This document shows, one piece after another, positions 27,301 to 39,685 of a DNA stretch of 64,000 nucleotides. Position numbers and translations under genes: made by a program. Source of the stretch: Motacilla alba alba. Its lineage: Eukaryota; Chordata; Aves; Passeriformes; Motacillidae. Where the stretch lies: contig NC_052018.1 of assembly GCF_015832195.1 (NCBI RefSeq), positions 57,721,666 through 57,785,665 on the forward strand, written 5' to 3'. The notes under the pieces were generated by a model. The model was not told the origin of the DNA, searched no databases, and saw only the letters and a program-made list of their open reading frames with translations. Numbering within the stretch: position 1 is the stretch's first letter; each line of letters starts with the position of its first letter.

Positions 27301-28614
27301 TGATGGAGCATGCGTTTGTAGTTGTTATTCAGCTTAGCACTCATTCAGTGTATGTATTGCCCTCCAATACAGCTAGAACTTATCTTTTAATGCTAGGATA
27401 ACTTCAAGTAGTATTTTGACTCTTTATGAACAACTTTACTGAGGCGTGCATTGTATTACTGATAATACAAGCTGTAGTGAGCACAGCCAGTGATAGTGAG
27501 CAATAATAGGTGCTTTAGAACATGTGGTGATTGCACATCTGGCGCGCCCTGCCCTTCAAACAGCTAATTGACACTTCTGCGACCTAAACTCTTGTACTCT
27601 TTAAAGGGCTAGAGTTGATTGTTCAAACGTCAGTGCGGGTTCCTTATTATGCACAGTGCTCTACCCTTTGCTTATCTACAAACCTTATTTATGTGTGAAA
27701 CTGACCTCATGAAATTAGCGTGTGAATTAGTGTAGCTTTGCTAGCAAGCAGTACCATTTACCATATGTGTTTTTGTCCAAAATAATCTTAGAAAAAAAGA
27801 AAGACTCTTGCTTACATAGCTACATGGCAGTAGTGTTTTCTCTCTTTTCCTGTTGTTTCCACTCTTTCTAAAGATTTGCAAGCTTTCAGTTTTGGATTAG
27901 GAAAAGATAGTACTTACAATATTAATAATTAAAACCCCCAAAACAAACAAAATGGAAAACAACTCTGTCTTTCCGTGACTGTGTTTGAAGAGAAGAAAAT
28001 TTAGTGTTCATGCACACCATGGAAAAGAAGTTAGGCTGATACATTTTAGTCTGTTTCCAGTAAAGAGATGTCTACTGTGGCTTTGGTGCTGCTTGGTAAC
28101 TTCAGTAATTTAAGCATGTGTCTAGAAGGGAGAATAAAGAAAGAGATGTTGTATATGTAAAGATGTGCACTTCAGAAGTTTGAGAAGGTTCTGCTTTAGT
28201 CCTTAACTTATCATAATTAATTTAATATACAACTAATTTATTTTCTTTTGGCAGAAAATTGGATTTTTCTTCCTATTTCTCTTGCCAGATTATATGGGTT
28301 TAGGTTGGTGATGTGGATTGTGGCGTGTGGTGGGGATGTTACTGTTTAGAAAAGTCCTTTCTGGCAGTCTGTACAAGGAGCTTGAGTCCTAAACATGGTG
28401 TGAATTTATCAAGCAGCATTTCCCAGACAGCTTATGGAGAAGAATCCTGGAGGACTCCCAAACTTAAATAATCGAAAGATACTGCTTGCTGTGCCTGCAG
28501 CTCTCTGGAATTGGAATGTAAAACTGGTGGTGGAATAAATGCACTCCCCGAGGAGGCTGAAGATGCTGCAGACAGGGAAAAAGAACTTACCCGAAAGAAT
28601 GAAATACGCTTTGC

Positions 28615-28631
28615 TTTTTTTTTTTTTTTTT
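28615..28631 (+). repeat. T17 homopolymer
   Basis: Seventeen Ts. The run falls inside a 76-codon open frame (28511-28741) and gives it a poly-Phe stretch, one reason that frame is not called a gene. Confidence 0.9.
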
Positions 28632-28774
28632 GTTTAGCTTCATTCCTCTTTGAAGCCTGCAGTGATGGCAGATGTCCAGCAAAGTATCAAAACTGCAGTT
28701 TTGAAATTGGAATTAAAGGATGGCTCTTAGCTGCTTGTTAATCCTGTGCTGAAGGTCTCCAGGAGAGTGACCAG

Positions 28775-28802
28775 TTACTCACCTGCACATGTGCACGAGT
28801 AA
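28775..28802 (+). repeat. Nested palindrome with E-boxes
   Basis: A perfect 12-bp palindrome TGCACATGTGCA (28784-28795) is enclosed by TTACTC (28775-28780) and GAGTAA (28797-28802), with an uneven 3:1 spacer. It contains the E-box CACCTG on the left shoulder and CATGTG in the centre. Confidence 0.75.
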
Positions 28803-30283
28803 TCACGGCGGGGTGGGGTGGAGGGCTCACTTTGCAAGTGTGTTTCTGGACAATAACATTTCTAGGATATTTGAGAAGCACAGTACCTAATTATCTGCTA
28901 TTTCTTGGCTAAATTGGGCTGTATGGTGTATATAGTTATGCTTCCAGAGAAAATGAATCTGCATTTGCTGTTGGAAGAGTTTTTTGGGGTAAGCTTTTCC
29001 TATTTTTTTCACCTTTTCTGTCTTCCTCTAAAAGTTTTCACCAATATTTAGAGTTCTTATAAGATCTTAAAACCAGAATATTTTCTAAATTTTTGATAAT
29101 ACTGTTCTGTAAAACTATGTATGGCATTTTTTTGGTTAATTTTTTCTTTTCATGTAGCAGCTGTACAATGTAGTGCAATAAGCATTGAGTGTTGAGTCAT
29201 TTAAAATAGAAGATTTATTGTGCTATTTCAATTAATTTCTAAGGTAAGCTAATTTCTAAGAACGAAATAGCAGGAAAAATGACAAATAGTGACGCCTTGT
29301 ATTTTTGTGGCAAAATTTTGAGAGGAAGGTCTTTTCTGAATTGGTCATTGAGTTGAGCATTGCTGTGATGACCAGTCACTGTGGCCATTGAAGCTGCTCC
29401 ATCTCTGTGTGCATGTGTTTCTTCATCTCAGCAAGCACCTGCATGTCTTTAATTCACTACCTGAGTGACAAATGTTAAATGCTGTGGGGCTGATTTGATC
29501 ATCATGGTAATTGCATTTTGTATGGGTTTACGTCGCTGTATAAGAATGAAAAGCTGTGTTACAACCCAAAATACATTATTTCTGGATGTTTCATTTGCCA
29601 TTTCTCTTTGAGATGGGGGAAAAGAAGCAGAAAATACAGAGAGAAACTCAGACTTGAAATGTTTTAGAGATGCTTCATGATGTGTTTATACATAAACCAT
29701 AGAAGTGCAAAGTCTTTTTTTTTTATTTTGGGTGTCAGCATAATATCCTATTCCTGTCACTGCTGATATTGTTTTATCTCTAGAGATTGATTTGCAGACG
29801 TGTGATGTGCAGACACATGTGAAAACACAAGTAGTTGTTGTCTTTAGTTAAAGGTTAAGGAGATCATAGCCTCACATATCATTCTAGTTTCCTTTAGTGA
29901 CTGAAAGATTTGCTCTCTCTAGAAGTTGATAGCTATAGGAGAAAAATGCTTTCCAGAGGCCTTTTTCCTTTAGCTTGCTGACTTTCTAAGTTCAACAATT
30001 TACCTTTCTATGGTTCAAAATAAGACACTTGCATGTCTTGGCCTCCATGTAGGTGATCTACAAAGGATGGATTGAAGTGAAACTCTACTTGTTGTGGGAG
30101 AATTTGGGAAGAAAGGAAAAGGATATATTTAACACTCTCCAAAGGAACTATCTCTAAAAGGGACAGGAGGTCCCAAAATGTACATCTGAAATTATTGAGG
30201 CTTACTGCAACTTGGTTTTGTTTGAATCAGTTGACACGAAGCAATGCCTATCCAGAAACTAATGTGCCATGTGTGCATTTCTT

Positions 30284-30320
30284 CACACACACACATGCAC
30301 ACAGACACACACACACACAT
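30284..30320 (+). repeat. (CA)n microsatellite, interrupted
   Basis: CA dinucleotides run through the stretch with two interruptions (ATG and GAC). The repeat accounts for the THTHAHRHTHTHV run in the overlapping open frame, which is therefore not a gene. Confidence 0.95.
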
Positions 30321-33304
30321 GTCGGTAGATTTCTTAATTCCAGTTTATTCAACGACACTGCATGCCTGAACCCAAAGTCTGTATTTAAATGTGGACATAA
30401 GGAGGATATGGTCTGTCAGTTTGCCTGTCTGTCATCTGGTTCTTATGCTTTTTAATAACCCACAACACCTCCCCAGAGGTCCTTTGATAGGCAAGGGCAT
30501 GGGCATGTTTTCTAGTTGAACCTGCAAAAACCATCTGTCCAGTCTTTGGGGCAGCTTAGCCTGGTTTTTGGCGCAGCTCCAGAGTGCAGATTCCTTTGTT
30601 CTCCCTGAGGTTTCCAAACACAGAGAAAGCTCTGGTGCAGTGACAGAGGGGATAATTCCTCCTTCCCCTGTAACCCCTGGGCCATGTGCTCTGGTCACTC
30701 CCTCCCTATGGCAGGAACAGTCCTGCAGCTGCCCAGCTAGAGCAGAAGCCTGGTGCAGGTGAAAGGGAGTGTCCACAGGACCATTACTGCTGGAGTGAGC
30801 TCTTAGTGGGCTTGAAGGGTGGGTGATCCAGAGTGAGAGGAGACAGGCAAGCCCACCAGTGGGCTTAACAGGGATTTAAAGTGACTCCCTTAGAGTGCTC
30901 TGAGACTGAACTTGTCTGAAAATTACATCATAAATGTATTTTTCTGTAAGTTCTATCCTTATGTTAGCATTTAATCCTCTTGCATGGATTTTAATTAGAT
31001 AACTGTTTCATTACAGCCTGTCAAAAGGAATAAGAAAATATTTAAAGACTATTTATTAAGAAAATATTTTTAAAGATACATTTTTCCTCTGCCTTTAGAG
31101 TACAGACATAAAGATAGCAGATGGAAAATGCATTGTGTTACTGTTTCTTTCAGGGATTAATGTCTTGAATGACAAGAGCAAAAATTTGGGGAGGTATGTT
31201 TTTCCTGTGTACGGTGTGGATTTTTTTTGCAATGCATATAAACATACTTTAATCATGTTTGCTAGCAATGTCAGATACTTTGTGCATTTCCACAGCCATG
31301 TCTGGGTTTTGGGAATAGTCTAGAGAATACATATCCAGTTACTGTAATCTTGGAGAGCTTTTTGTAATTCATTTATTTTTGTAACCTGGGGCTTTCCACT
31401 GCACTGAATACTTACTGACCTTTAATTTCATTTACTGGAGGGTGGAGAGGAAAGAGGAGAAAAGAAAGGCTTTAGGAAATCCCTTTCCCCACCCTGCAGA
31501 AGAAGGTAACTTTCTGTTTAAGTCTTCTTTGGGTTTAAAGGCTGTAAGCAGAGGAAAAAATACAGATAATGTTGCATCCTTTATAAAAGCCAAATGTTGA
31601 AAGCAAAGTATCAAATATTCAGGAGCATTACAAATTTGATAAAACCTCTGGAATAGATGAGTAAAATGTTTTTAGTCCCTGCTGAACCACCTTTATGCTG
31701 ATACATGATTATTACTAATATGCTCTAGTTAATATTTCAATAATGCTCACTTAAACAGGGTATTTTTTATAATGGATTTTGCTTTGGTAATGCACACACC
31801 AGATCATTAATCTCTTAAGATGCTTTTCTTCCTACTTAAAGATCATCTAGTTTTCTCAAAGAGAAGATATTTCCTCATGCAGTTGCTTACTTGTTTTGGT
31901 AAATTAATTTAATCTGCTCCTTTATTTCCATTTTAAATCAATACCAGACATTTAGTATAAACTTTTTTCTTGAGATCCAAAAGGTTGGGTTTGTCAGCTA
32001 CTTTCCTACAGCTGGGGAAAATCTATTTGTTCATTTCTTAACCTTTTGACATGTCTGTTTTTACAAGCCTGGCTGTTTGTGATGGGGAATTGAAGTATAG
32101 AGTAACAACTACAGAAGGAAACATCTCCTGTTATGACCAGAGTGTAAACTGAGCCCAAGGCAGTGAGGGGTTTTTAAACCTACAGGTTTCCACAAGATTT
32201 TTGCACACTAGAAAAAAAGAGACCCTCTTCTTCCTTCATGCGGTTCTATGTTGAGTTTTCATGTGGCGTAGCAAAAAGTTAGTTTTTAAAAGTTTTATTC
32301 ACATTTCTTGGACATATGACTGTAAAATTGATTTGCAAATAGTTTAGGCCGCTGATTCTCCACTGTAAAAGGAGGCTCAACAAAGTCGCAACTATGTTTT
32401 CCTTCTGTTCATGTGGCAAGTGAGGCAGGTCTGAAAAGTCAAGACCAAAGAGCCCTGTGTGAAGTTGCTAAAATGCCCTTGCTGTTGTAACAAGCAGGGA
32501 AATGCAGGAGTTTAAAGCATTTGGAAAGGAATCAATTGACAGGGTCTGCACACTAAGTATTTTCTCATGGCTGACCCCAGCCTCAGGAGTGTCCCAAGTT
32601 GATGGTGCATGTAGGTGCTGAAGAAAGAAGTAGTTCTATCTGTCTTCTGTCTCATTGTCTCATAGTGTTACATCTATCAAACCTTCAGGCTTTAGCAACT
32701 CAGTGCCAGTCCTACTTTTATCACACTTAGAAATCATAACCATTATATCAAAACTATTTAACCTTGCCTGTGTTTTTCCAGTAAGAGTGGAGAGCTGTAA
32801 TTGTGACAACAGCTCCAGCTTTGTCCTTCTTTCTCAAAACAAGGTGTATCATCTGGCAACAGATGATTATTATGGACATATTTATGCCTTATATATATAA
32901 AATATAAAGTTGAAAGGTTTTTTCCTCTCCTTATGTCATAAAAACCATATCTGCATGTGTTGCAGTGCCAAAGGACACCACAGTGATTACATGTGCTATA
33001 AGCACGTGTGAGATGGCTTCTGCACTAAACTGAAGAACAGTCAAGGGTCTATCTACAGCAGCAAAAGTATCAGAATGGATGCAGTCCTGTTCTGGACCCT
33101 ACAGAGGCACTGGCTGAGGCTTCTGTTGCCAGTGGGACTGGGAGTCTGTGGTAGAGAGCCAGCTATGCCCTAGCTCAGGGCTGATGGCAGACACTGCAGC
33201 ATCACCTCTGGGTTATGCAGACAAAAACAAAGCTTGTCTTCTAAGTATGTAAAACACTATTCTCATGAGTTACTGATAACTAATTACTCATGAAAAGTAT
33301 GATT

Positions 33305-33332
33305 CCCCCCCCCCCCCCCCCCCCCCCCCCCC
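33305..33332 (+). repeat. Poly-C homopolymer, 28 nt
   Basis: Twenty-eight uninterrupted Cs follow GATT and precede ATATTTTAG. Mononucleotide C/G runs of this length are rare in vertebrate unique DNA. The run could form an i-motif on this strand and a G-quadruplex on the other. Its exact length is uncertain because such runs are prone to sequencing and assembly error. Confidence 0.95.
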
Positions 33333-33508
33333 ATATTTTAGTAGGGTGGCTATTTTAGCTTCTGATTTAAATACAGTAAATGTTTCCTTAAAACTCACCT
33401 GGAAAAAGTCCATGTCTAAGCACTTTAGAAATTTGAAAACCCTGACATGCTGCATGTACAACCCTTCTGTACTGCTTTGGCAAGTCCAAAGGTTTCTTCT
33501 TTTCTTTC

Positions 33509-33525
33509 TTTTTTTTTTTTTTTTT
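33509..33525 (+). repeat. T17 homopolymer with pyrimidine flanks
   Basis: Seventeen Ts flanked by CTTTCTT and GTTTTCCCC, about 180 bp from the poly-C run. Confidence 0.85.
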
Positions 33526-35639
33526 GTTTTCCCCTCTTTAAAATGAATCTATTTCAGATGAGAATGTGGAGTTGCATAGTGAATTACCTTTATTTGTGCG
33601 AAGTATAAGCTGTCACTGCCCACACCCATTCATGTCTGTAACAAAGGGGATAAATGAAAGGGGCAAATGTGAGTGCTAAGGAGGGATTCCTAGCTACATC
33701 ACTATGTGCAGAGTAATATTTCAGGCTCAAAGCAGAACCACGGGTATCAGTGATATGTTCCTAAACCAACCGTGTTAGTCTGAAAAGAGGAAAGCAAACA
33801 TAAGAAGAAGGAGTGTCAATACAGGGGCTGGGGGAGGGGGGAATGGTGGGCTCCAGTATAACACACTCAGTGCATACTGCATAATTGTTTTCCTGTTTGC
33901 TAATGGTGATTATCAGGTTTTTTATCTTAAATATGCTTCTTGCCACCTTTGGATGTGAGAGATAGTGCTGGCATAGTGAGGCTTGGAGTTTGAACTATCC
34001 TTTTCATAGTAAATAGATCTTGGTAATGAAAAACCTCATGATCCTTCAACTTACAAATCTGGCAAATCCCTATGATACTAGTTTGCTCCCATCCCTGTAT
34101 GTCAGTGTTATTGTGACTGCTAAGAAAATCAATAAAATGGAGGATGGCAAATCAGAATCTTACAAATTGGCAGTGGTGACTGGCAAACAGTATTGAGTGG
34201 CTAGGCATTCTGTTCTTGCTTTCCTGGGCTTTCATCCTCTCACATTTCTCCCTGTGCAGTATTCTTCCATTGTAGAGTTATTGGCAGATGCAAAAGTATT
34301 ATCAATAAATTACCAGCTGTATCAGGATTTTTTTTTTGAATGCTCTTCTTTTTTTCCCTGGGTATGAACGAGTTCTAAATAAATCACATATCCAACATAC
34401 ATCAATCAATGTAGTGATCAAACAGATTTAGATTTTGTACAATCCTCGGACAGATACTTCTAGAAACAGTTTGTGTCAGTGCTGTTCATTGAATCTTACA
34501 AATGACTTCATGTTATTACACCGCAAAGGGGATTATGGATATTGAAGCCTCTTCTTCATAACTTCAGTAGATGTGTGCTGTGCTTGTTGGGAGATGCTTT
34601 TTACCAGTCTCTCTCTGGTAATTTTGCCATTGAAGATCTCTTACCCATGGCAATCCATTGGCAGCTTTTCTTCTTTCCATCAATGTGCACGTTCATGTCA
34701 CAGTTTAGCTGTGGCACTCTTCAGTTTTTGATGTTGCATTTTTCTGAGTCAAGATTAGCTGTAACAATTGCCATGAAAAGACAGCAATATGACCACAGTC
34801 ACTTTGGCTATTCTTGCTATGAAGTGTTCAGGCCTTCAGTGCAAGATGCCTTTGTCATTATTTTCAAAGAACTTTGCTGTAATTTCGTCAGGAGGGGAAT
34901 GTTTCTCCCAGGTTGTTTTTGTAACCGTCAAAATATTTTGCAATGAATTTGTAATTGGCAGGGTCTGTGCATAGTTTAAAGGTTTGAAGTGTTTCAAGTC
35001 CATTAGTTTTACATTATAAAGAACATGTATTAATTGAAAAATCATTGAAGAGGAAATTTTAGTATCTTTTGCTGCTCTGTTAAGTGATACTGATCAATTG
35101 TAAAAGGGACTTGTACTCTCCTGCTACTTGGTCTGGCAAAGAATATTGCCGTTCTTATGGCCTGTGGTATTAAGAGATACATGGTTTTGGATACAGAAAT
35201 AAGGACAGCTGATTTCATCCATGGCTATATTTAGAAATCAGTGCAAAAGAAGAAAAAATTGAGTAAACCAACCATCCTTCTCTTTTGCTGAATAAAGTTA
35301 CTTGAACTGAGCCGGCTTGCAAATAATTTTATCATCTTACTAAATTGTTATGGCTGGCCATCTGTTTGCATTCTCTTACTGACTTAATTAAAAAAAAAAA
35401 ACTTCACAAATCTTTTGTCAAAATCTTTGTTAAGGGAACGCTTCAATAGTGACGGAATTTCTATATAAATGTAAAAGTGAATGCTTCTTAATGAAATTCT
35501 GCCTATGTGAGTCATACTTTTTAAGTAATGCCAGAGAGGGAAGAGTAGGGAATCGCCCAGCTAAACTTCTTTTAACCTGTGCCTCTTTGTAATAAAACAA
35601 TGCTAGTCAGGGTTTCCAAAGAGATGAGGGTTTGAAAAG

Positions 35640-35960
35640 TGAGCACGCCAGCTAATAGCTGTGGTGACCGGCTGCAGGCCGTGGAACAATGCCCGTGGAG
35701 CGGCCTCTCGGTGTCCCTGCGCCTCGGAGCTCAATAGTGAATGCGCAGCATTGTTCAGCTGGGAAGAGTCTCGGGGCGCTGGGGATGTCAGGGCAGACCA
35801 AGGGAAACTGATTTTCAGCTTGTAGCCTCCTTGTCGGAGGGCTGGGAGAAGGCTGGGGGCAGTTGGCCATTCCTCAGGGCTCCTCCGCTCTACCAGCTTT
35901 GTGCTCGTCTGTGGCAAGTCCCCTGCAGGGATCCACTGCTCAGCAGTGTGCCCGTGGGAG
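35640..35960. other. CpG-richer patch
   Basis: About fifteen CpGs lie in roughly 320 bp with high GC, in contrast to the AT-rich sequence on both sides. It contains runs such as GGAGCGGCCTCTCGG and TCTCGGGGCGCTGG. It may be a promoter or enhancer. No strong + strand donor was found in or just after it. The open frames on both strands here reflect low stop-codon density at high GC. Confidence 0.4.
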
Positions 35961-38900
35961 AGCATGAAAGAGAGGGGAAGGATTTTTTTTTTCCCCCTCA
36001 TGATGGGTTTCATGTTTGAATGTTAAGTGAAAGCTTTCCCTGAGGGAAGCTGGAAGGCGACATTTGAAATTAAGGAAAAGCGTGGATATAACAGAAGTTA
36101 TTTCATTGAGGATTTACAGCTCAGTGGTCTAAATTTGGTCACAGGTTTTGGAAGAAGAGAAATGTTTAGCTGTGTGGGGGTTTGGGTGTTTTTTAAATGA
36201 AGAGAGACTCTAGATAAGTCATGAGAATGTCTCTTAAGTGAATTACCTTGTAAGTTCCCATGTGTGTAGGGCAGGGAGTTGAGAAAGCTCTGATGTTCTC
36301 TCTATAAACAGGAATAACAAAAAGAATTGGGGTTTAGTATGGCTTGTTGGGAAAATCTTGCAGTTCCACCACAGAGTTAATACAACGTCTCCTCCTCAGC
36401 CCCTACCCTCACCTGTCTTAGACCACAAAATTGGCCTTTGTGACCAAGTTTCTCCAAGTCCAGTCTGTGTGTTTTAGATTTGAGAATTTGATTTGGATTC
36501 TAGCTCTAATATTTTAAAAAGGAAGGATTTGCTACTTCTTTCTCATAGAAAACAAGCAAGTGGAAAACCCAAACAAGGAAAATGGTGGGACTGAATGTCC
36601 CTGTCTGGAAGAAATATAAAATGCAAAGGAAAAATCTGAGAAAAATAACTGCTTTAGCTGTACTAACTGGATTTAAATAGGAGTCTAAGTTTTTGTTTTC
36701 CCTGTCTCTGATCTAATCACTGAGAAGATTCATCTGAGCTGTTTACTGAATACCAATGGGTTTACATGTTGTTTATTGTAGTTAACAAGAACTCTAAAAA
36801 CTGGGTTATATAGAAGTGCTTGAAGGCTGCAAACAAGAAGTAAAATGGTACTGGCTTTAAAAGCCAGAAAAGCAGAAGGAGGGTAGCACACAGTTGTTAT
36901 CTGATGTCTTTTCATGAATGTTTTAAATTTCAGCTACTTTGCTGTGAACCACAAAGTGGTACATTTTTAAGAGGCTTCATGCCCCTCTCTCGTTTGCATT
37001 TGTCAGGGTTGTTTTTTTCCTCCAGGTTGACAAAAAATTGCATAATAAATCCAATGGTCAGAAGAAATCTGAAGATCCCTTTTTTAACTGACTCTCTTTG
37101 TATGGTGTTACATGTCTATAAAATTCAATGGATATACCCTTGAATAGGAATGTTAGAGAATTTTGATGCTTTGAAGTCAATAGGATTATTTTTCTGTAGC
37201 TGTTGGTAAAGAAGGCACAGGGATTCTGCCATATATATAGCTTTAATAAAGTGACTGTCTGGTTCAAATTAAGCTTTTTATTGCTCTGATAAGAAAGCAC
37301 AGAGAAAGGCTTATGACTCAGGAAGTCAGTTGCTGTGAATTATGCACCAAATGTTCTCTGTAACCAATTCTGGGCCTCTAATCTGCTTCTTGCCCCGTGG
37401 CTTCTGAAGTGTGATTGTTGTCACTGTTAATCTTGAATTCTGATATGTCAATAGGTGTTGCAGGCATTAACACCATCTGCATATGGGTGCAGAGGCTGCA
37501 CTGCTCTGTACACTGACATTGCAGAGATTTCAATCTCAATTCACGCTTTGCTTCTTGAATACAAAAACTCTAAGGAAAGTATTGCTTGTTGGGATAGGAA
37601 TTTTGCACTCAAGGGTTTGTCTTCATGAAATAACAGCAAAGAAGTAGTAGGGAGTATTGTAGATGCTGCAGAAGGGCCTTCAGGCAACTCTGAAAGCATT
37701 GTGAAGACGTGTTCATCACAAACATGGATCTATTAGAGTGGCTTTCATAATCATGCCTGAAAAGCTGACAAGGCAGGGAAGGGAAGGGAATGACAAGGAA
37801 GGGAAGTTTCATTTTCATGTAGCATTGTATTTTCTCTGTATTGCAACAAGGCAAGGACATTGAGAGGAAAGGTGTAAAACATGATTCCCATAATTTAAAA
37901 ACGCAGATGTTCTCCCCACGCTCCAAGGGGTAATTTGGAAGGACCAAATCAAGGTAAATGGCAGTCCTGATGTGATAGAGTCATCAGTAGAAAATAAAAA
38001 ATGAAGATTTGAGGTGGCTACATTTTTAAGGATCTGGTGTTTGTGGCAGCAACAAGACACCTTTGATTTTTCTGCTGTGACCAGTTATTTCACTGCCATT
38101 TGGCAGTCTTAGTCTACTTGACCTTATTTATGTAAAATTCCACACTTAGCTGTAGAAGCAATACAGTGAGAAGCATAGTGTATGTTAAACTCCTTTGAAC
38201 CTGAACATCTGCTTGGTTTCTTTTTATTTCTTTTCATTTAAAGGTTTGAGAGATGTCAAAATACTGATTATTGTATTTTGTTAAAGTCTGCTGCAGTAAT
38301 TTATTAAATCCAGAGTCCTTTAACTGTCATTGCATATCTTCCTATTGAACTGGGTTTTTGAAAGAGCTGTTAGCTTACTGTTGTAATGCCACCTTAAAAA
38401 TAAGACCTAATGTTCCCTTTTAGGAGGGTGAGCACAAGAAAACAACTGACTTGAAATGCCAGAGCCAGTCTGTGGTGCAGCCACACCACCAATATGTCTT
38501 AGTTCCAACCTTTGTAGAATTTAAGGATTCTTCTCTCCAAGATGTAAACATGAACACTGCTTTCTACAATTTACATTTTTATTCAAGAGAGGGAGCACAG
38601 AAGAGAGTTTTCATTTCATTGTAAATGTGAACATCTGTTAGGAGGAGCCTGCTGTTACTATTTCAGTTCTGTTTCAAAATTCTGGTTGCTTCCTGAGGTG
38701 CAGAGGAGGTTCCAGTAAGTGGCTTTAGCTGGAAACCAAATGGGAGACATCGTTTAGCTGTATTTAAAAAAAACCATCAATTATTTAAAGCTTCTGAGAC
38801 TCACGTCTATTTGGCATCTAACATTGTCTGCTGTATCAGAGAACTGGCTTTTATAAGATGTGTTTTGCTTCATGCAGGATTTTCACTGGAAAGATTTGTA

Positions 38901-39635
38901 AGTCAACAGAGAATTTGGAGGCAGAAGCAAACAAAAAACTGTTAAAATGAGTTTAAAAGAATTAATCTATTTGTGCTAGATACTGTAGTTACAAGTTATA
39001 TTAAAATTGAAAGAGATGAGTTGTAAAAGAATGTCTTCCTTAGGGTCACACAATTAAGTTTTTCATGGGAACTAGCAAGAATGATTCATAGATGCTACGT
39101 TTCCTTCTTTTGAAACTGTGTCTCACTCTCTAAAGTTTATTTTGCCTCCTTTAAAGTGGGAGACAGTTAACAATTTTTAGTCTTAAAAACCTCCCAGTGT
39201 TCTTGGTAAAGCAACAAATGTTGTGTGCTATATTGGCTGCCTAGCCAGGACCCTCTGTGTGCTCATGCTGCAGTGGGCTTTGAAAAGTTATGGACGTTAG
39301 GAGCAGCTTTAGGTTGCTTAGATGAAGTTGAAAACTGTAGTGTGTTACATCTTGGCTCGACAGGACATTTGCCCAGAGCAGTAGATTGATTCAGGAAGAA
39401 GTAAAAATCAAATGTGGTGTCCAAGCACTGTTACAGTGATACAGTGTAGCATGGAAGCAAGGCCTGATCCTGTGGGGTGCTGGGTGGAAGGAAGGCTACA
39501 TGTGGATTTTCATTCTGGCACAGCCATTTGAGTGTAAAAGTACTAGAACATTCAAGCAGCATCATGTCAAACACATTTCTTACACTTCACTAAATGCCAG
39601 TAGGAGCAAAGATAAGGATGTAAAAGCTTTGATTG

Positions 39636-39685
39636 CTTGTCATCTAGGGTATTACCCCTCCTTGTCATCTAGGGTTTTATTCCTC
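39636..39685 (+). repeat. 25-bp tandem duplication, two copies
   Basis: Two adjacent 25-bp units both begin CTTGTCATCTAGGGT and differ at three positions towards the right end. The duplication looks fairly recent. Confidence 0.9.

Larger units (their letters stand above)
11286..35639. other. Non-coding upstream or 5'-intronic DNA, middle part
   Basis: I see no coding exon and no recognisable full transposon here. Landmarks are a G-rich run at 13570, a palindrome at 20531-20555, a short tandem repeat at 20352, a nested palindrome at 28775-28802, a CA repeat at 30284, the 28-nt poly-C at 33305 and several T-runs. Some stretches (about 23.5-23.9 kb and 27.3-27.7 kb) look compositionally different and might be conserved non-coding elements, which only alignment could show. 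The 134-codon frame at 34542-34946 is probably chance. Confidence 0.6.

Noticed and set aside
30432..30776. 114-codon minus-strand frame over a GC-richer stretch
   Set aside because: Opposing open frames on both strands, no domain, no splice context. The GC content explains the lack of stops.
34542..34946. 134-codon + strand open frame
   Set aside because: Cysteine- and phenylalanine-rich translation with no domain I recognise, and no convincing splice sites. Open frames of this size are expected in 64 kb of six-frame sequence.
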